A stretch of 64,000 nt of DNA from Clarireedia homoeocarpa (GCA_001465935.1 LNKV01000025.1:267609-331608), one strand, 5' to 3'. Shown: positions 47,493-60,500, counted from the stretch's first letter. Numbers and translations are program-made. Notes: generated by a model not told the origin, from the letters alone.

Positions 47493-47821
47493 ACTTCATG
47501 ATAGATACTAGATTAGTGGTTTGCTGGTAGCCCACCCTTCGACCTTGCATCCGGTTACTGCGATGCATTACTCTTCGTAACATTATATCTCCAACAAGAG
47601 TCTTCTTTGATTTAAATTCAGATTGAAGGGCTGCAGGCCGCATGATCCTCCAGAACATGACCGCGAGGTGTCTCTGAGCCTTCGCGATTTGAGACCGTAT
47701 GCGGAAACCTGGGGTTTTACCATCGTTTGGTTTCCTTCGGGTACTTGTTTGATCAGCTCACCACTGATAGGTTAGGTGATGTGAGTTTAAAGTTTCCACC
47801 AAAATACTTAGGTGCACGTGA

Positions 47822-48422
47822 TTGATATTGACCAGCCAATCAAGGTCCCTACGTTCGCTATACCAGGAGAACTCAACCTCTCTCCTGATCCGAAATGTCG
47901 GGTTCTTCGATATCAGAGACAGTTCGGGTTTTGGACTCATGAGCAACAGTCACAAATCATGGGCACCGGACCCAAGTTCCAAGATACCAGCAGCCCACGG
48001 CCGGTTTTTCAGCATGGGCAGCGTAGGTGATGTCGGAATACTTGAGGCTCAGGATATGATTTTCACTGTTTCCGGTCCAACAGCGGGGGCTATAGTGGTT
48101 GAATGGACCATTAGAGAATCATATCAAAGGGAGCATAAATCAAAACTGCATCCCCGCCTCGCTGCTAATGCATTTAACATCCCAATCTACAGCCTATCTT
48201 GAGAACGTGTGAGCATGGGTTGCAGACCACGATATGGAAAAGGTGTCCCAAGATGAAATTGACATCTATGATGGCCGCAGGATGTTGGTCGAAAGCAAAC
48301 ATGCTTGGCTCTATGTAAAAGCTTCTGAGAGCAATGTTCTTTATCAATATTAATTATCTGGCGCCAAAGATATTTTGTTGGCAATGATCCAAACAGATTC
48401 GCAACTGGTGATACATCGATAG
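47822..48422 (+). pseudogene. Relic of a GH55 exo-beta-1,3-glucanase
   Basis: Pieces of the GH55 fold can be read in two frames. Frame A (to 48202) contains GDVGILEAQDMIFTVSGPTAGAIVVEW, a hallmark GH55 stretch. After a frameshift near 48180-48200, frame B (48189-48410) contains AYLENV-stop-AWVADHD, IDIYDGRRMLVESKHAWLY and SNVLYQY-stop-LSGAK, then MIQTDSQ. In-frame stops sit at 48210 (TGA in place of the usual Trp) and 48351 (TAA where Gln is usual), and another at 48420. The rest of the gene (a family member is usually over 700 residues) is missing. It is therefore a decayed, truncated copy. Confidence 0.82.
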
Positions 48423-49500
48423 CGGTGCCCGTGACGGGTTACTCGTTGGTTGGGGTGCCGCCGCTGGGGAACGCGACGTTGGCGGAGGGGACGACGAAGA
48501 AGGTATGGGAAGTGGCATGAGAGGGGGATGGGGGAGATTGTGAGGCGGGACCGAGGATGAATGTTATGCATTGTGTTGGCCCGACTTATGATTGGAATAT
48601 GACATTGGAGGATAATGGGGATGTAGGCAACGAACGATCTTCCATGCAGAATGGAATGAAACCATAGATGCATGCTTTGCTGAACCCTTCATCGGCTACC
48701 AAGTCACGCTTGCAACCCCAAAAAGCTTGTGCATTACCTCAAGGCACCTAACATCTCGCATCGTAATTAGCTTAACACTCTCTGATACAGCAAAACTCTC
48801 CTATCTCGGGAGCCTCTTCTAGCAACTCTCTACTTCCGGTATCTTCCGGAGAATTTGAGCTCGACGCTTTCCATCTGACAATGGCCTAGACTCTCCTTGA
48901 ATGAAGGGGATGTTTTAGAATTGATATAGAATTGATCATGAAGCCTCTTCTACTCACCAAATCGCTTGAATCAATGGTGAAGCAAAGTGGCTATTGACTG
49001 GATTTTTCTGGTTCTATATAACTCTCGGCAAGAGATTCAAAATTACCTGACGCAGGTGAACCAACATAATTACAGGCAGCTTCAATAAGTGGAATCTTAC
49101 AGTATTGTATACAGCATACAGCCGGACACAGCTACAGTACGAATCAAGCAAGGACAATGTCTAGAATTGCCTTAATCATAGGCGTCTCCGCTGAAAGAAT
49201 GACCATGATTCAGCATCTGCATTCGTGGCTGACGATCTGCTCATGCATGCACTCAACTCATGTATGTAAATATTCACAGCCTTAGTGCAGAGAAGACGGT
49301 TCGCTCGCCCGTTTGTGTAATGGATCTGGCGTGTTATAGTTATTTTCTACTCGGTCTCTCCCGTGTGCGAGGCAGAAGGTGGCCCAACGCAGCGCCAGCG
49401 GGTAGCTACCGCACGGGACCTGATGGTTACGACTCAGCCCCAAACGCCAACAGAACCGCTTTTCCAAACGAGCTGGGCGTTTATGTTTGTTGCACGGCGT

Positions 49501-49540
49501 GTGGATAGGATAGGATAGGATAGGATAGGATAGGATAGGG
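49501..49540. repeat. Pentanucleotide microsatellite (GGATA)n
   Basis: About seven uninterrupted GGATA units. Confidence 0.95.
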
Positions 49541-49635
49541 GAGTTTGTGATAAGGTACAGCAGAGGCGCCTTTCCTTTACTCGAGATGGGGCTCGGCTGG
49601 TGAATTGATTCAACGCGAGCAATTCGATATTCGAT

Positions 49636-49694
49636 ATTCAATTCAGTATTCAGTATTCAGTATTCAGTATTCAGTATTCAGTATTCAGTATTCA
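49636..49694. repeat. Heptanucleotide microsatellite (TATTCAG)n
   Basis: About eight units of TATTCAG after two diverged TCGATAT copies. Confidence 0.95.
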
Positions 49695-50406
49695 ACAGGA
49701 AATGTAACTTAGTGTAAAGGTCGGTTGCCTAGTGACTGCAAAAAAGTGCGTCATCGGTTTTTTTGCGCCGAAGACTAACCTTTAACGTGAGACGTTGTGC
49801 GCCCAATCAATCTACTTGCACACTAGTTCTCTAGAAAGCGAACTTGTTACTGCAGAATTTGGTCATTTTGACAAGGATTGCCCTTCATTTCTTGGCAGAG
49901 GGAACAGAATGTGGGTGATCGCAGTCTCCCGAGTAATGAAGAGCGAGAGAGAGAGAGAGAAAGAAAGAGAGAGAGAGAGAGGTTGAGAATGGCAGAAGTG
50001 ATGGGCAACAATGCAGGTAAAATGACCTTTCTAGAATATCTTGGAAGCTTCGGCTTCTACGTAGGCATACTGAGTCTCGTTGGATTATCATTTGTGAGTC
50101 AACTTGGGCGCGAAATGTTGAGCGAACGAATGAATGCTACCATCACGAGGACTCAAGGATCAATAGATCAATGAATAGATGGTTCAAAGCAAGTCATACT
50201 CATACATACAGAAGTAAGTTGAGTTAGCTGTTCAAAAGATCATAAACAACATAGTATGTCATCAATTCAATGCTGCTTGCTTCCTTAGACTCGAAAACGA
50301 TGCGCTGCCTTTTCTTTGACCCGACATTAACCCAAACACCAACCATCGCCAGCCCCTTGCGATTCATGCTGCACAAAGGCTTTTTACATAAGTAGACACC
50401 CTGCGA

Positions 50407-50440
50407 AGGTGTGAGTGTGAGTGTGAGTGTGTGTGTGTGC
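50407..50440. repeat. (GTGTGA)n / (GT)n microsatellite
   Basis: Alternating GTGTGA units followed by a GT run. Confidence 0.9.
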
Positions 50441-50617
50441 GTGCTGCATGTTCGAGGTGTATGCGAGATATCCAAGCTTCCAAGATTTTGCGTGTTGATT
50501 TTGGGAGAGAAGAGAACATCATCCGAAGTCCCCGCTTCGATAATACTTCCTCGCCATTCGATTGTCGACTATTCAACCCCTCCAAGAATTGAAAACTTAC
50601 TTTTACATATTTCACTT

Positions 50618-50728
50618 ACATCCTCCATACATCTTTCACTTACATCCTCCATACATCCTCCATACATCCTCCATACATCCTCCATACATCCTCTCTCTAT
50701 ACATCCTCCATACGTCCTCTATACATCC
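50618..50728. repeat. 10-bp tandem repeat CATCCTCCATA in leader of the DUF3824 gene
   Basis: Roughly nine copies of ACATCCTCCAT, some with an extra CTTTCACTT spacer, about 400 bp upstream of the start codon at 51133. It may lie in the promoter or 5' UTR. Confidence 0.9.
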
Positions 50729-51132
50729 TCCAAAATCCATCACGAGTTGCTTTACTCAGACATCGTCTCACGCTACAAATAGTGGAACCATCAATCTTTG
50801 CAGCGCCATACACACGTACCCAGTCTGTCAGAGGGGCAATAGGAAGAGAAGAGCAGGCGCGCAAACCCGTCAGCAAAGCCTCCATCAGACAGGGCTAATC
50901 TTCTATTTTCGATCCATCCTTCCTTCCACTTGCACTTCCACTTCCCCCTCCCCCTTCCCACCAACTTTCTACCCATCCTATTCTGTGCCAGCTTTTTGCA
51001 TACTAACACCTTTACCAACACAATCTTTGCAATCTAATAACTCGGTTTACTTTTCACTTTTTACATATACCCAAATCGCATCTTACTACTTCGCTTTACA
51101 GAAAAAAAATTGGCACATCACAAAAAAGCAAA

Positions 51133-54100
51133 ATGCCAGAAGTGACGAGGGTCGTGCGAAGCTCGTACCAAGGACGAGACCGAGAGACCGATTATTCTTC
51201 CGATGAAGAACAGTCTTATGGTCGCTCCCGTACCGACCGTGATGGTTATCGCAAAGTTTCCCATTATCGAGTGGCACCCGTTCGCGTCGAAGAAGTAGAT
51301 GACGTTCGAACTGTCCGTTCTACACGCCATGATTACGACTATGAGCCCCGCCGAGCTGAGCGCGTTGAAGTTGACCGAAGAGTCGAAGTGGATCGCCGAG
51401 TCGAGGTTGATCGAGAACGATACGAACCCGACAAACCACGCTCAACTGTCGACTATAAGGAACGAACCACAGTCGAGCGATCTTACGACCGAGAAAGAGA
51501 ACCGGCATATCATGAGCCTGAGCGCGAGCGCGAGCGCGAACGTACCAGGACGGTAGTGTATGAAAGAGACCGCAGCGAGAGCCCCTCCCTGCCATGGGAA
51601 AGACGGCGCAACGATAGGCCATGGGAGACGGAAAGAGACCGAGAAGTTCGAGAGACCGATGTTACCGTGGAAAAGATTATTGAGCGACGCCCACACGAAC
51701 CCTACGAACTTGAGAGATACTCGAGAGAAACCGAATACTACGACCGACCAGAACCCGCCCCACAACCAATCATTATTCGCCAACGAGCTCCAGAACCACA
51801 GCAGATCATTGTTCAGGAAGCTCCTACCCCACCTCCCGTTATCATCCCACAACCTGTGGCCGAACCTCAACAAGTCGAAATCATTCGACGCAGAGAGATA
51901 AGAGAAGCAGCGCCATACCCTGAGCCACGCAGGGAAGAGGATGAATACTACTACCGAAGAGATGTTCGCGAAATTGATGGGAGAGAACGAGAAGCCGATC
52001 TCATCGCTTATGATCGCCGTGGCCGTCGTGATAATGATGGCTATGAAAGTGAAGATTACATGCGCAAGAAGGTTGTTACGAGGGAGGTTAGGAGCCGTAG
52101 CTCCAGCCCACACCACAAGAGGCATTTGGCAGAAGGCGCATTAGCTGGTGCTGGTGCAGCTGCTCTCCTAGCAAGTCATCGGGAGAAAACGGGGAATGCG
52201 ATAGAGCATCGTGGTCGAAATGTTGTTGGTGGGGCTGCTCTTGGCGCAATCGGTGCAGAAGTGATCACAAGAGCGCGAAGCCGATATCGTGACAGCCGCG
52301 AAGAACGAAGTAGGTCTAGATCAAGCAGTCCCCATGGCCATCACAAGTTGAAGACTGCACTTGGCCTTGCTGCCGCGGCGATCGCAGCCGGCGCTGCTGT
52401 TAAGTATGCCCAAAATCGTAATGCGAATAAGGAGGAATTAGTTCGTGGACGAAGTCGGCACAGAAGCGTGTCTCGTGGTCGTCATTACTCAGATGACGAG
52501 TACTATTCTTATTCTGATGAGTATGAAGAGCGACGTTCAAGAAGCCGGGGCAGGAGCATTCATGCGGACCCTAAACATCGCCGACACTCTATGGCAAAGG
52601 CAGGCGCTGCTACTGCTATTGTTGCAGGCGTTGCGGAGCATTTTAGAAACAAATCACGCAGGCGCAGTGGACAGCGCTCCCAGTCGAGAGTGCGAACTGG
52701 AGCTGAGATTGCGGCTTCTGGCCTGGCTGGTGCTGCAGTGGCTGGGCTATATGAAAAGAGACAGGCAAAGAAGGATGCAGAAGTGGAGGATGAGCGTGAG
52801 CGTAGGAGAAGCAGATCGAGGTCGAGAGCCAGATCTACAGGCGTGTATTCAGACCCAGGTGTTGACCCAGAATTAGGAATGGTTCAGTACGGTACTGAAC
52901 CCGTTTACACGCACCAGCAGCAGGCACCATACGATCGTGACAACATTCCAGCTGTCGCAGCGGCCGCAGCTGGAGCTGCTTACGGTGCTTCCAAACATCG
53001 AAGTCGATCGGATCGACACAGACGACACTCATCTAGTTCGGATGATGAGAGACCACGATCACGAAGTCGAAGTCGAAGCCGGAGCAGGAGCAGAGTCCGA
53101 GATCTAGCTGCTGGTGCGTTAGGAACAGGTGCGGCCGCTATTGGCATCAGCCAATATAACAAACGACGAAAGGAGAAAAAAGATGCAGAGAAGGAGAAGC
53201 GTGAGCGTGAGCAAGACCGAAGACGTGAGGACCCCCCACACTCAAGATCTAGTTCCCGCTCGGATTCCCCATCGGAAATTAGATCATCTTTGCACAAAAG
53301 ATTTTCCAATCTTATCCCCAAAACTCCGCAGTGATATTTGTCTGTCATGCTATTCTTTTCGTACGTCTATAGCTTGATTGTGTCTGAGCGGACCGCCATC
53401 ATGTATCTATTTTCCTTTTATACTAACATTGATATATGTTTTCAGGTTATGAGGACGAAGCATCATCACCACCGCCTGAGAACTTTTACCGCAATCCCAA
53501 CCCCACCTATCGCGACGAAGGGTTTCCGCCTTCGCCGCCTCATGCCTCAGGTGGAACATACCATCCCGACAATCACTTCCCACCACCTCCCACAAATACC
53601 ACCTCAGTACCACCGGGATTTACCCAGCACGGCAATCAATCCAGTCCCTATATCAACGAGATTCCACCAATTCCTCCTTACAATCCACAGGACTATGCGG
53701 GTCAACGCCCTACTCATGATCCTCTTTCTGGGCATCCACCACCCAGAGCCGGTGATAATGTGAGTTCTCATAAGTCTTCGATCCCTTCACCAGTTACGAC
53801 ACCTCCGCCTTCTACAAGAAGATCTCAGGAGTCTTATTTCCCTCATAAACTCTCTCCACTTCAAACTGACCATGTTTACGACCGGGAGGGTGCGTCTTGT
53901 TTTTATTATTTTCCTTTTCATTTCGCTTCAAGCATGTAATAGTGTATGATGTTATACTAACAGGTCGTAACAGATGGTATAAAAACACCAAATGATCCCA
54001 TTACTCCGCCAGCCCCCCTTCCGCTTACTCCAATCGACCCCGCTCCTTCTAATAAATCTGTCATGTTCGCCCCTCTTTCTCCAACTTCCTCACGCCGATT

Positions 54101-54611
54101 AGAACGTATCCGCAATGCCAAGGCCAATCATTCCTCCTCAACAGTTCAGACCTATGAACAACCCGATCCCTCCCCAGACCCTCGTCATCGTCGCCGAAGA
54201 CGCCGTCGCAACTCTGATCCTTCTTCCGATCGTCCATCAAGACCTCATAAACATCGTCGAAGAGGTGCTACATCTGACGAGAGCGCCAGCGGAAGCGAAG
54301 ATACCGATATCGAGGTCCTACCCGACCGTTTCGATGAAGATGGTAGACCCGTCGAAAGGGACCGAGATAGGGAGCGCTCTAAGCTCGCAAAAGAATTCGG
54401 AGGTGGGAACGAAATGGTTGAAAAGGTGGTTAGGGGGGTGGGGGAAGTAGTAGAGGGGAGAAAGACCTGGGGACAGTTGTTGAGAGGATTGGTGGCTGAA
54501 ACTATGATTGATCCTGGCGAGGCATCAGCGAGTGATGCTGATAAGGAGCGAAGAGGGGGAAGGAGGAGGAGTAGTGCAAGTAGGAGCAGAAGTCGAGGCG
54601 GGGATTACTAG
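51133..54611 (+). CDS. DUF3824 family Arg/Ser/Glu-rich protein with glycine-zipper segments
   Basis: Exons 51133-53224, 53446-53889 and 53974-54611 give 1057 residues. The N-terminal third is extremely charged (Arg, Glu, Asp; RVEVDRRVEVDRR repeats) with a Pro/Gln/Ile-rich segment. The middle has several Gly/Ala-rich hydrophobic blocks (AEGALAGAGAAALLAS, GGAALGAIGAEV, ALGLAAAAIAAGAAVKYA, AASGLAGAAVAGLYEKRQAKK, AAGALGTGAAAIGISQYNKRRKEKK), each followed by basic SRSRS runs: the glycine-zipper pattern of DUF3824. The C-terminal third is Pro-rich, then RS-rich. Function is unknown; membrane or condensate association is inference. If intron 1 is not removed, the frame stays open to 53334 and yields a 733-residue form. 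Confidence 0.88.
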
Positions 54612-55501
54612 TTGAATTTCTTTTTCTTTTTTTTTCCCTCTCTTTTTTTCCCCTTCCTTTTCTTCTTTAAGCTTTGGATTCGGACGAGTGGTCATAATTG
54701 GATGGATGGATATATTGGAACGAAACGATTTTACGGTCTTATGCTATTGTGTTTACTTTTACTGCTACTTTTGTCATTTATGTTGTTTTCCGCCGCGCAT
54801 TTGTTTCTTTCCCTTTTGAATCACTACGTTTTTTACTTCCTTTTCCTGGTTCATCTTATTATGAATCAACGATTTATGATGGAGCATAAGAGATGAGCAT
54901 GAGATGAGCATGAGATGAGCATGAGATGAGCACGAGCTGTCATTGATGATGATAATGATCTGATTTCGGTTATAGTTACGGTTATGGTTACGGTTACGGT
55001 TATGGTTATGAATAGAAGATATGAAATACATGAATTTGAATTTGAATCGTTTCGTTGGTTTAACTTCCTGTGTAGATATAGACATAGATGTACTGTTTTG
55101 TTCTACGTACCTGTGATTCTGGATAAACAGTAGGAGGAATAAATATATAGAGTGAAGGTGGAGTAGAAGGAGGTGGGTGGAGTGGGGTGGGGTGAATAAT
55201 ATATGGGTAAGGTAAGGTATAAGTTAAATTAGGTAAGTTATAGGTAGTAAAGGTAAGTTAAGTCACTTGCTTGTGTGTGTGTATATATATATTTCTATAT
55301 CTTGGTCTTGTCTTGCTGTAGTGATTGATGGATGGGTTGGATATGTCTTGTAATAACTTACTCGGCTGGGTTTGGAAAGATGTATGGATGTATTAAGTTA
55401 CTGAACTGTGGGAATAGTTGGCTTCTGAGAGCTTCGGATCTTGTTCTTTTTGGCTAACTTGGAGGTACTAATGGGATTGATATGTAACAAGTTATATAAA
55501 A
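54612..55501. other. 3' region with simple repeats
   Basis: This includes T-rich sequence at 54618-54668, four 12-bp GAGATGAGCATG units at 54893-54930, a GGTTAC/GGTTAT hexamer run at 54966-55010, and GGTAA-rich sequence at 55205-55265. No gene is seen. Confidence 0.5.
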
Positions 55502-56887
55502 CTATGTAATCTTTTTTTCCCGCGGCATAATCGCCATCTCTACACTCGTTGGTTCTTCATTTACATTTTCCAATCTCTTCGTGATCATGGCTATTTTTTC
55601 TTCTTGAGCGGAAACTTGCTCGTTGTTGGAATATTCGGATCCGGGCCCCGTCATGTAAGTGAGGTCATCCTGAGCCTGCTGCAATTGCTTCTTTAGATTC
55701 CTTCGCCATATCTTCCGGATCTCTTCCTCTTCCGATTCCCACCCGCCGTGGCTGAGTTTAACATGCTCAAGTTCTGAACGAATCTTCTCTACAGTCTTGT
55801 TCAATTTCCTGTGCTCGTTTTCTAATCTCTTGATCTCTTTTCGGGATTTGGTGATGCTGTGATCCCAGACTCCGTTATGGAGACGTCGAGAATGACGCAT
55901 CAGCGCGTCCTCGGCTTTTTGCATTTCCCCTAAGACATGCAAAACTTCCCGGGCGCCATCAACTGTGTCATCTCGAATTTTGGAGAATTCCCGTAAACGC
56001 ACATAAGCATCGTCAAAGCCAGATGCGTCGAAGTTGTTGGGCCAGCCGTATGTGAGAAATAGTAATTTCATGTCATAATACTAGATAGAAAAGAAAAAGA
56101 AAAACTGTCAGTGATACAGGAAATTTCAAAGAATCTCGAATGAACACTACCTCACTATCACGATAATTTAGCATCCGGCGATCATCTGATGACGGAATCC
56201 ACTCAAGTTTCAGCAGACGATTCATGAAATCCTCAAAGAGCTCTTTCGCATGTCGACTGGGCAGGTGGTCATGTGATTGTCTATTGATTCCTTGCGGTCC
56301 GCTCTGAATCCCGCGCAGAGCAGGGTCATTACAGCCACCACTGTCCTGCCCTTCCATCGTGATATGTCCTCAACCATAATCAGCAAGCCAGTTTCCGCGA
56401 TGGATCCAATCTACTCACCATTCCTCGTGTCAAGAAACATAATGGTCCCATGATTCCCACATTCATTAATTACCAACTCCCAAGGCCTTACATATTGCCC
56501 ATCAGCATCATCATACTCCGAACTCGATGGGGATGTATATGCCGGATCTCGACTCTGGCGCAATACTTCTGGGTCCCTCATGTCGGCAAAACTGCCCCAT
56601 AAGATAAATTCATCCTCATTACTGTAACCTTCTACGTATGGAAGTGCTTGGAGAAGTTCAATGACCTGTGGCTCAAGATTGAGCTCCTTGGCTAGCTTCA
56701 GATCAATGGCTGGTTCGTGGGGTGGATACTTGATGTACGATTTAGGGAAATATCGCATCTTGGCAAGGAGTTCGTAGTATCGAGTGATTAAAGATACTAT
56801 CTCCTCTTGGTTGTAGACACCATCTCGGTGTTGGCCATGTCTCGGGGGACCGAGTATTCTAACTCCTTGGACGGTCTGGAGAGACAT
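55502..56887 (-). CDS. Uncharacterised helical protein
   Basis: Exons 56887-56419, 56350-56151 and 56080-55502 give 415 residues in one frame. The N-terminal 160 residues are globular: YNQEEIVSLITRYYELLAKMRYFPKSYIKYPPHEPAIDLKLA, then LPYVEGYSNEDEFILWGSFADMRDPEVL and WELVINECGNHGTIMFLDTR. A middle part with HAKELFEDFMNRLLKLEWIPSSDDR leads to a C-terminal coiled coil (about 290-390; KSRKEIKRLENEHRKLNKTVEKIRSELEHV). The first domain has a flavour of SMI1/KNR4-type fungal proteins (a short 'GN HGTIMFLDTRNG' end), but the match is not strong enough for a name. It is divergent from the RNA helicase gene. Confidence 0.78.
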
Positions 56888-57510
56888 GATATTGAGTTCT
56901 CGAATTGATCCAAATAGTTAGCAAATGCGAGCGATGAGCTTTTAAAGAGAGAAGCAAATATCAACAATATATCAAGGAGAGAAATAAAACATGACTGTAG
57001 GAACGCCTATAACAGTACAACTGTGCAGTTATATCTAGAATATATAGTCAATTATACATCAATAGCTTCTGCTGCTCTGTTATGGCATGTTAGTAGGCTT
57101 CCACTGCTGCCTAAGCCGTCTGTAAAACAATAGGGGTACTGCCTACACAGTAATTAAGCAGCTGCCGGGTATTCTTGCCGGTCGGATAATCTACAGTATA
57201 CGCCGGTAGCGCGAATACTTGCCCTAGAAAGTTCCTTCACCGCCCGGGACTCTGGCAGAAAAGTTCGAATTCCTAACTTGAGCACTTCATATGCCAACCA
57301 TACTCGTACTCATAGCCAAGTGCAAATCAAAGAATGTTTGATCATTTCAATGGCTTATGACCACGTCGTAGATATTCAAAGTTTTGATCATTATCCATGA
57401 ACCGGCTGGTGCGTTTATTATCTTTGCGAGTCTCAATGAATCCACTCTACTACTTTTTACTGACTTTGGATAGGGCGTTCGCCGCGGTCTCTTAACTCTA
57501 CATCGCCACT
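56888..57510. promoter_or_regulatory. Divergent intergenic region, helical protein / helicase
   Basis: A 620-bp gap holding both promoters. No other feature is supported. Confidence 0.4.
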
Positions 57511-60500
57511 ATGCCAGGACGAGCCTTCGGCTTCCAGTACGGATTTATCGTCCTTGGAAAGCGAGCCAGTACTCAAGCCTTGCACTGATCCGAGTTGATG
57601 ATGTGATTCCAGAGCCATCTTTTTCCAACTCCGCCGATCGGCAGACAGACAATGGAGGCACGGATTCACTACATCCTCAAGTCACAAAACTTGATTTGGC
57701 CAAGGCGGCCAATATTTTCACAAGATATCCGGTGCTAGTATCAGCCTTGGGTTATAAAGAGGAAGCATACCGAATTCATAACTTTCGTGGACTCTCGCAG
57801 CTCAAATCGCTGTTCGGGTCGTCTCCCATTCAGATCGTGTTTAAACCCGAAGAGTTGGCGGATGTTTACGATTGTCATGTGACCTTGACCTTATCTTTGA
57901 AAGGAAGAAGCCTTCCAATTGAAGTCTCAGCAGTCGGTACTAGAAAGGCCCTCGCTGAGCGTGTCGCAATGCTGAGACTGCTTCTCGAACTCGACCAAGA
58001 AAAGCTCCTCGAACACGCATTACCAATACTGACAAGAGCCAAGACTGTGGCGTCTGATCAAAAGAAAATACGAATTGAAGTAATTCCCGGTACTTCGATC
58101 TGTGTGAATTCTATCCCAGCCCCTGCCGCAGAGGTAGTGCCAGAGATGTTGGATTCAAATCAAACCCCACTGTCTCAATCAGAGGAAGTTCCAACTGATA
58201 TATCAAACAGCCTGAAATTCTTAGCGCCACCTGCAGCATCGGAAGATATCACTAAAGCTTCCATCAATGCCGCTACTGTATTATCGAACTCCTTGGAGCA
58301 ACACGAAAACGGTAGTGTCCCTGAAGACGCCGCAGGATCATTACTGAGTACGGTCGACTCAGAAATAGCCATCAACGTGCTAGCACAACCTTCAAGTCCA
58401 TCTGAATCCACTATCCAGGGCTCGGAACACCATGACATTCAGTTATTGGGCGCCAAACATGCTTCCACAAATGAGCATGCAATTTTCGATGCCTATAACG
58501 TTGCAGCAAAACTCTCCCTTGATCTTGAGCATAAGTTCGAAACGGTACTCGATACCGGTGGCGCTAATAGAAAATATCGAGTGGAAATCAACCTTCATGA
58601 TCATAACCTTAAGATCGTGGCTACCGGCCATGATCCACGTGCTGTTGAATCCAGCGCTTTTGTGGCTTTCAAAAAGCAAGCTCAAATGAGAGGTATTCTA
58701 GACAAGGCTCCGGTTTTGTCGTCATCACAACATCCGGTGGTCTTGAGCACATTGGTTGCAATAAACTTCATGGATTTCTACAAAGATCACTACAACCCCA
58801 AGTTGCGCCTCGCAATGGAAACCTATCATGATAAAATTTATCAAGCCCGTTTCCTTTTCGCGCCTGACATATCTGATGAGCCTTTTCGTAAAATGGGGGC
58901 TCGCAACCTCGAATGTCTCATCTCGCTAGCCACGGCCGTGCGATTGGTGAAGAAACGGCCCGAATTATGGGATGAGTACATCGCGAAACTAGAGCCATTA
59001 AGTCATAGATATGTAGCAAAAGCTGATCCCGTGGCGCTTGATATAACACAAAGCAGTCTCATACTTATGCGCCGGGCTATTGAAGCAGCGCAAGATGCTG
59101 ACTTGGCATCCCCCTTGCGCTTGGGACAGGGCACTGAAGAACGTATCCCGAGAAGTATGCGTTCACTTCCACCTGAAGTTGTGGACAAGCGCTCGAAGGA
59201 ATTGCTAAGATGGTATAATGAGCGTCTTCATCCAGGACCTGGTCAAACACAAGACCTACCAATAATTGACTACAAGGCTAAAGTTCTGGAAACCGTGGAG
59301 AACAATCAGTACTCGTTCATTGTAGGACAAACAGGTACGTCACCACATTTTACTTTACTATCGATTCTTTCCTCCATCCCTGTTTCATATGCCTTTCTTT
59401 ACATTATGGCGCTCCGCTGGCTCTCCGAGGGCCACTGCCGTGGAGGCCGACTAGTTGGGTAATCCTCTTACTACTGCCTTGAAAGTATATCGGTGAATGA
59501 TACTCATTGTAAGATAAACAGGTAGTGGAAAGACGACTCAAGTGCCTCAAATTCTACTGGATCATTACATCGAAAGTGGACGTGGTGGGAATTGTCGAAT
59601 CATTTGTACGCGTAAGTACCCTCGCACCCTCCGTCAGGGCCGTTCTAATAATCATAATAGAGCCAAGAAGAATCGCTGCGACATCGGTAGCCAAGCGCGT
59701 GGCCAAAGAACGCGGTCAGGAAGTGGGAGATCAAGTCGGATTTCACGTCGCTTTAGATAAAGAATTGCCCCGGAGCGGAGGGAGCATCTTGTATTGCACC
59801 ACGGGGATCCTTCTAAATCAGTTAATCTTCAGCCCAGACGCTCTGTTTGACAGCATAACCCATATTCTAATCGACGAGGTGCATGAGAGGGATATGGTTA
59901 TCGATTTTGTTCTGATCACCCTAAGAAAGGCTATCAGGAAGAGGATTGATGCAGGAAAGAAAGCACCTAAGGTTTCCTTCATGAGCGCCACAATGAATGC
60001 GGAGGAATTTGAGTCATATTTCACAATCAAAGACGAAGCTGGGGGTGAAACGCGATTCCCTACTCTGCACGTACCGGGCAGAACGTTTCCAATCAAAAAA
60101 TTATATCTTGAGGAAATCGTAAAGAAGCTCACAGATTCGTATACCGAAAAGCAGCTTTCCCTACTCCATTCCGGGGAATCTACGAAATACTTAAGTTCCG
60201 AACGAAAGTTTTCAAAATATCCTAAATCGTCTGTTGACAGCTCCTCTAAGCAAGACCGGATGGCTGCCAGCAGCAACATCGCTTCAGTTAACGACGAGTT
60301 TGATCCGACTAATGGACAATTAATGATTGATCCCGATGAGGCCCAAGTCCCGATGGACTTGGTCTCACTTGTGATTGCACATATAGCTAAAACTACTGAA
60401 GAAGGCTCTATCCTTGTCTTCCTACCAGGTCTGTATGAAATACATGCCATCTCAGAAGCCCTGAAAGAGAAAAGAATTCTTGGTGTCGATTTCAATGATG

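Larger units (their letters stand above)
48423..51132. other. 2.7-kb gene-poor region rich in simple repeats
   Basis: No intact gene is seen. It holds a GC-rich patch at 48420-48560, several microsatellites listed separately, a purine run at 49948-49982 (GAGA-type), and a pyrimidine-rich 600-bp leader before the DUF3824 start. A 61-residue frame at 49990-50175 with one hydrophobic segment is open but unsupported. Confidence 0.4.

Noticed and set aside
49990..50175. Small membrane protein of 61 residues
   Set aside because: There is one hydrophobic segment, but it follows a GAGA simple repeat, and there is no homology or conserved context to support it.
51442..52125. Minus-strand 227-codon frame over the DUF3824 gene
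   Set aside because: Antisense shadow of the charged Arg/Glu codons; the plus strand carries the conserved protein and splice sites.
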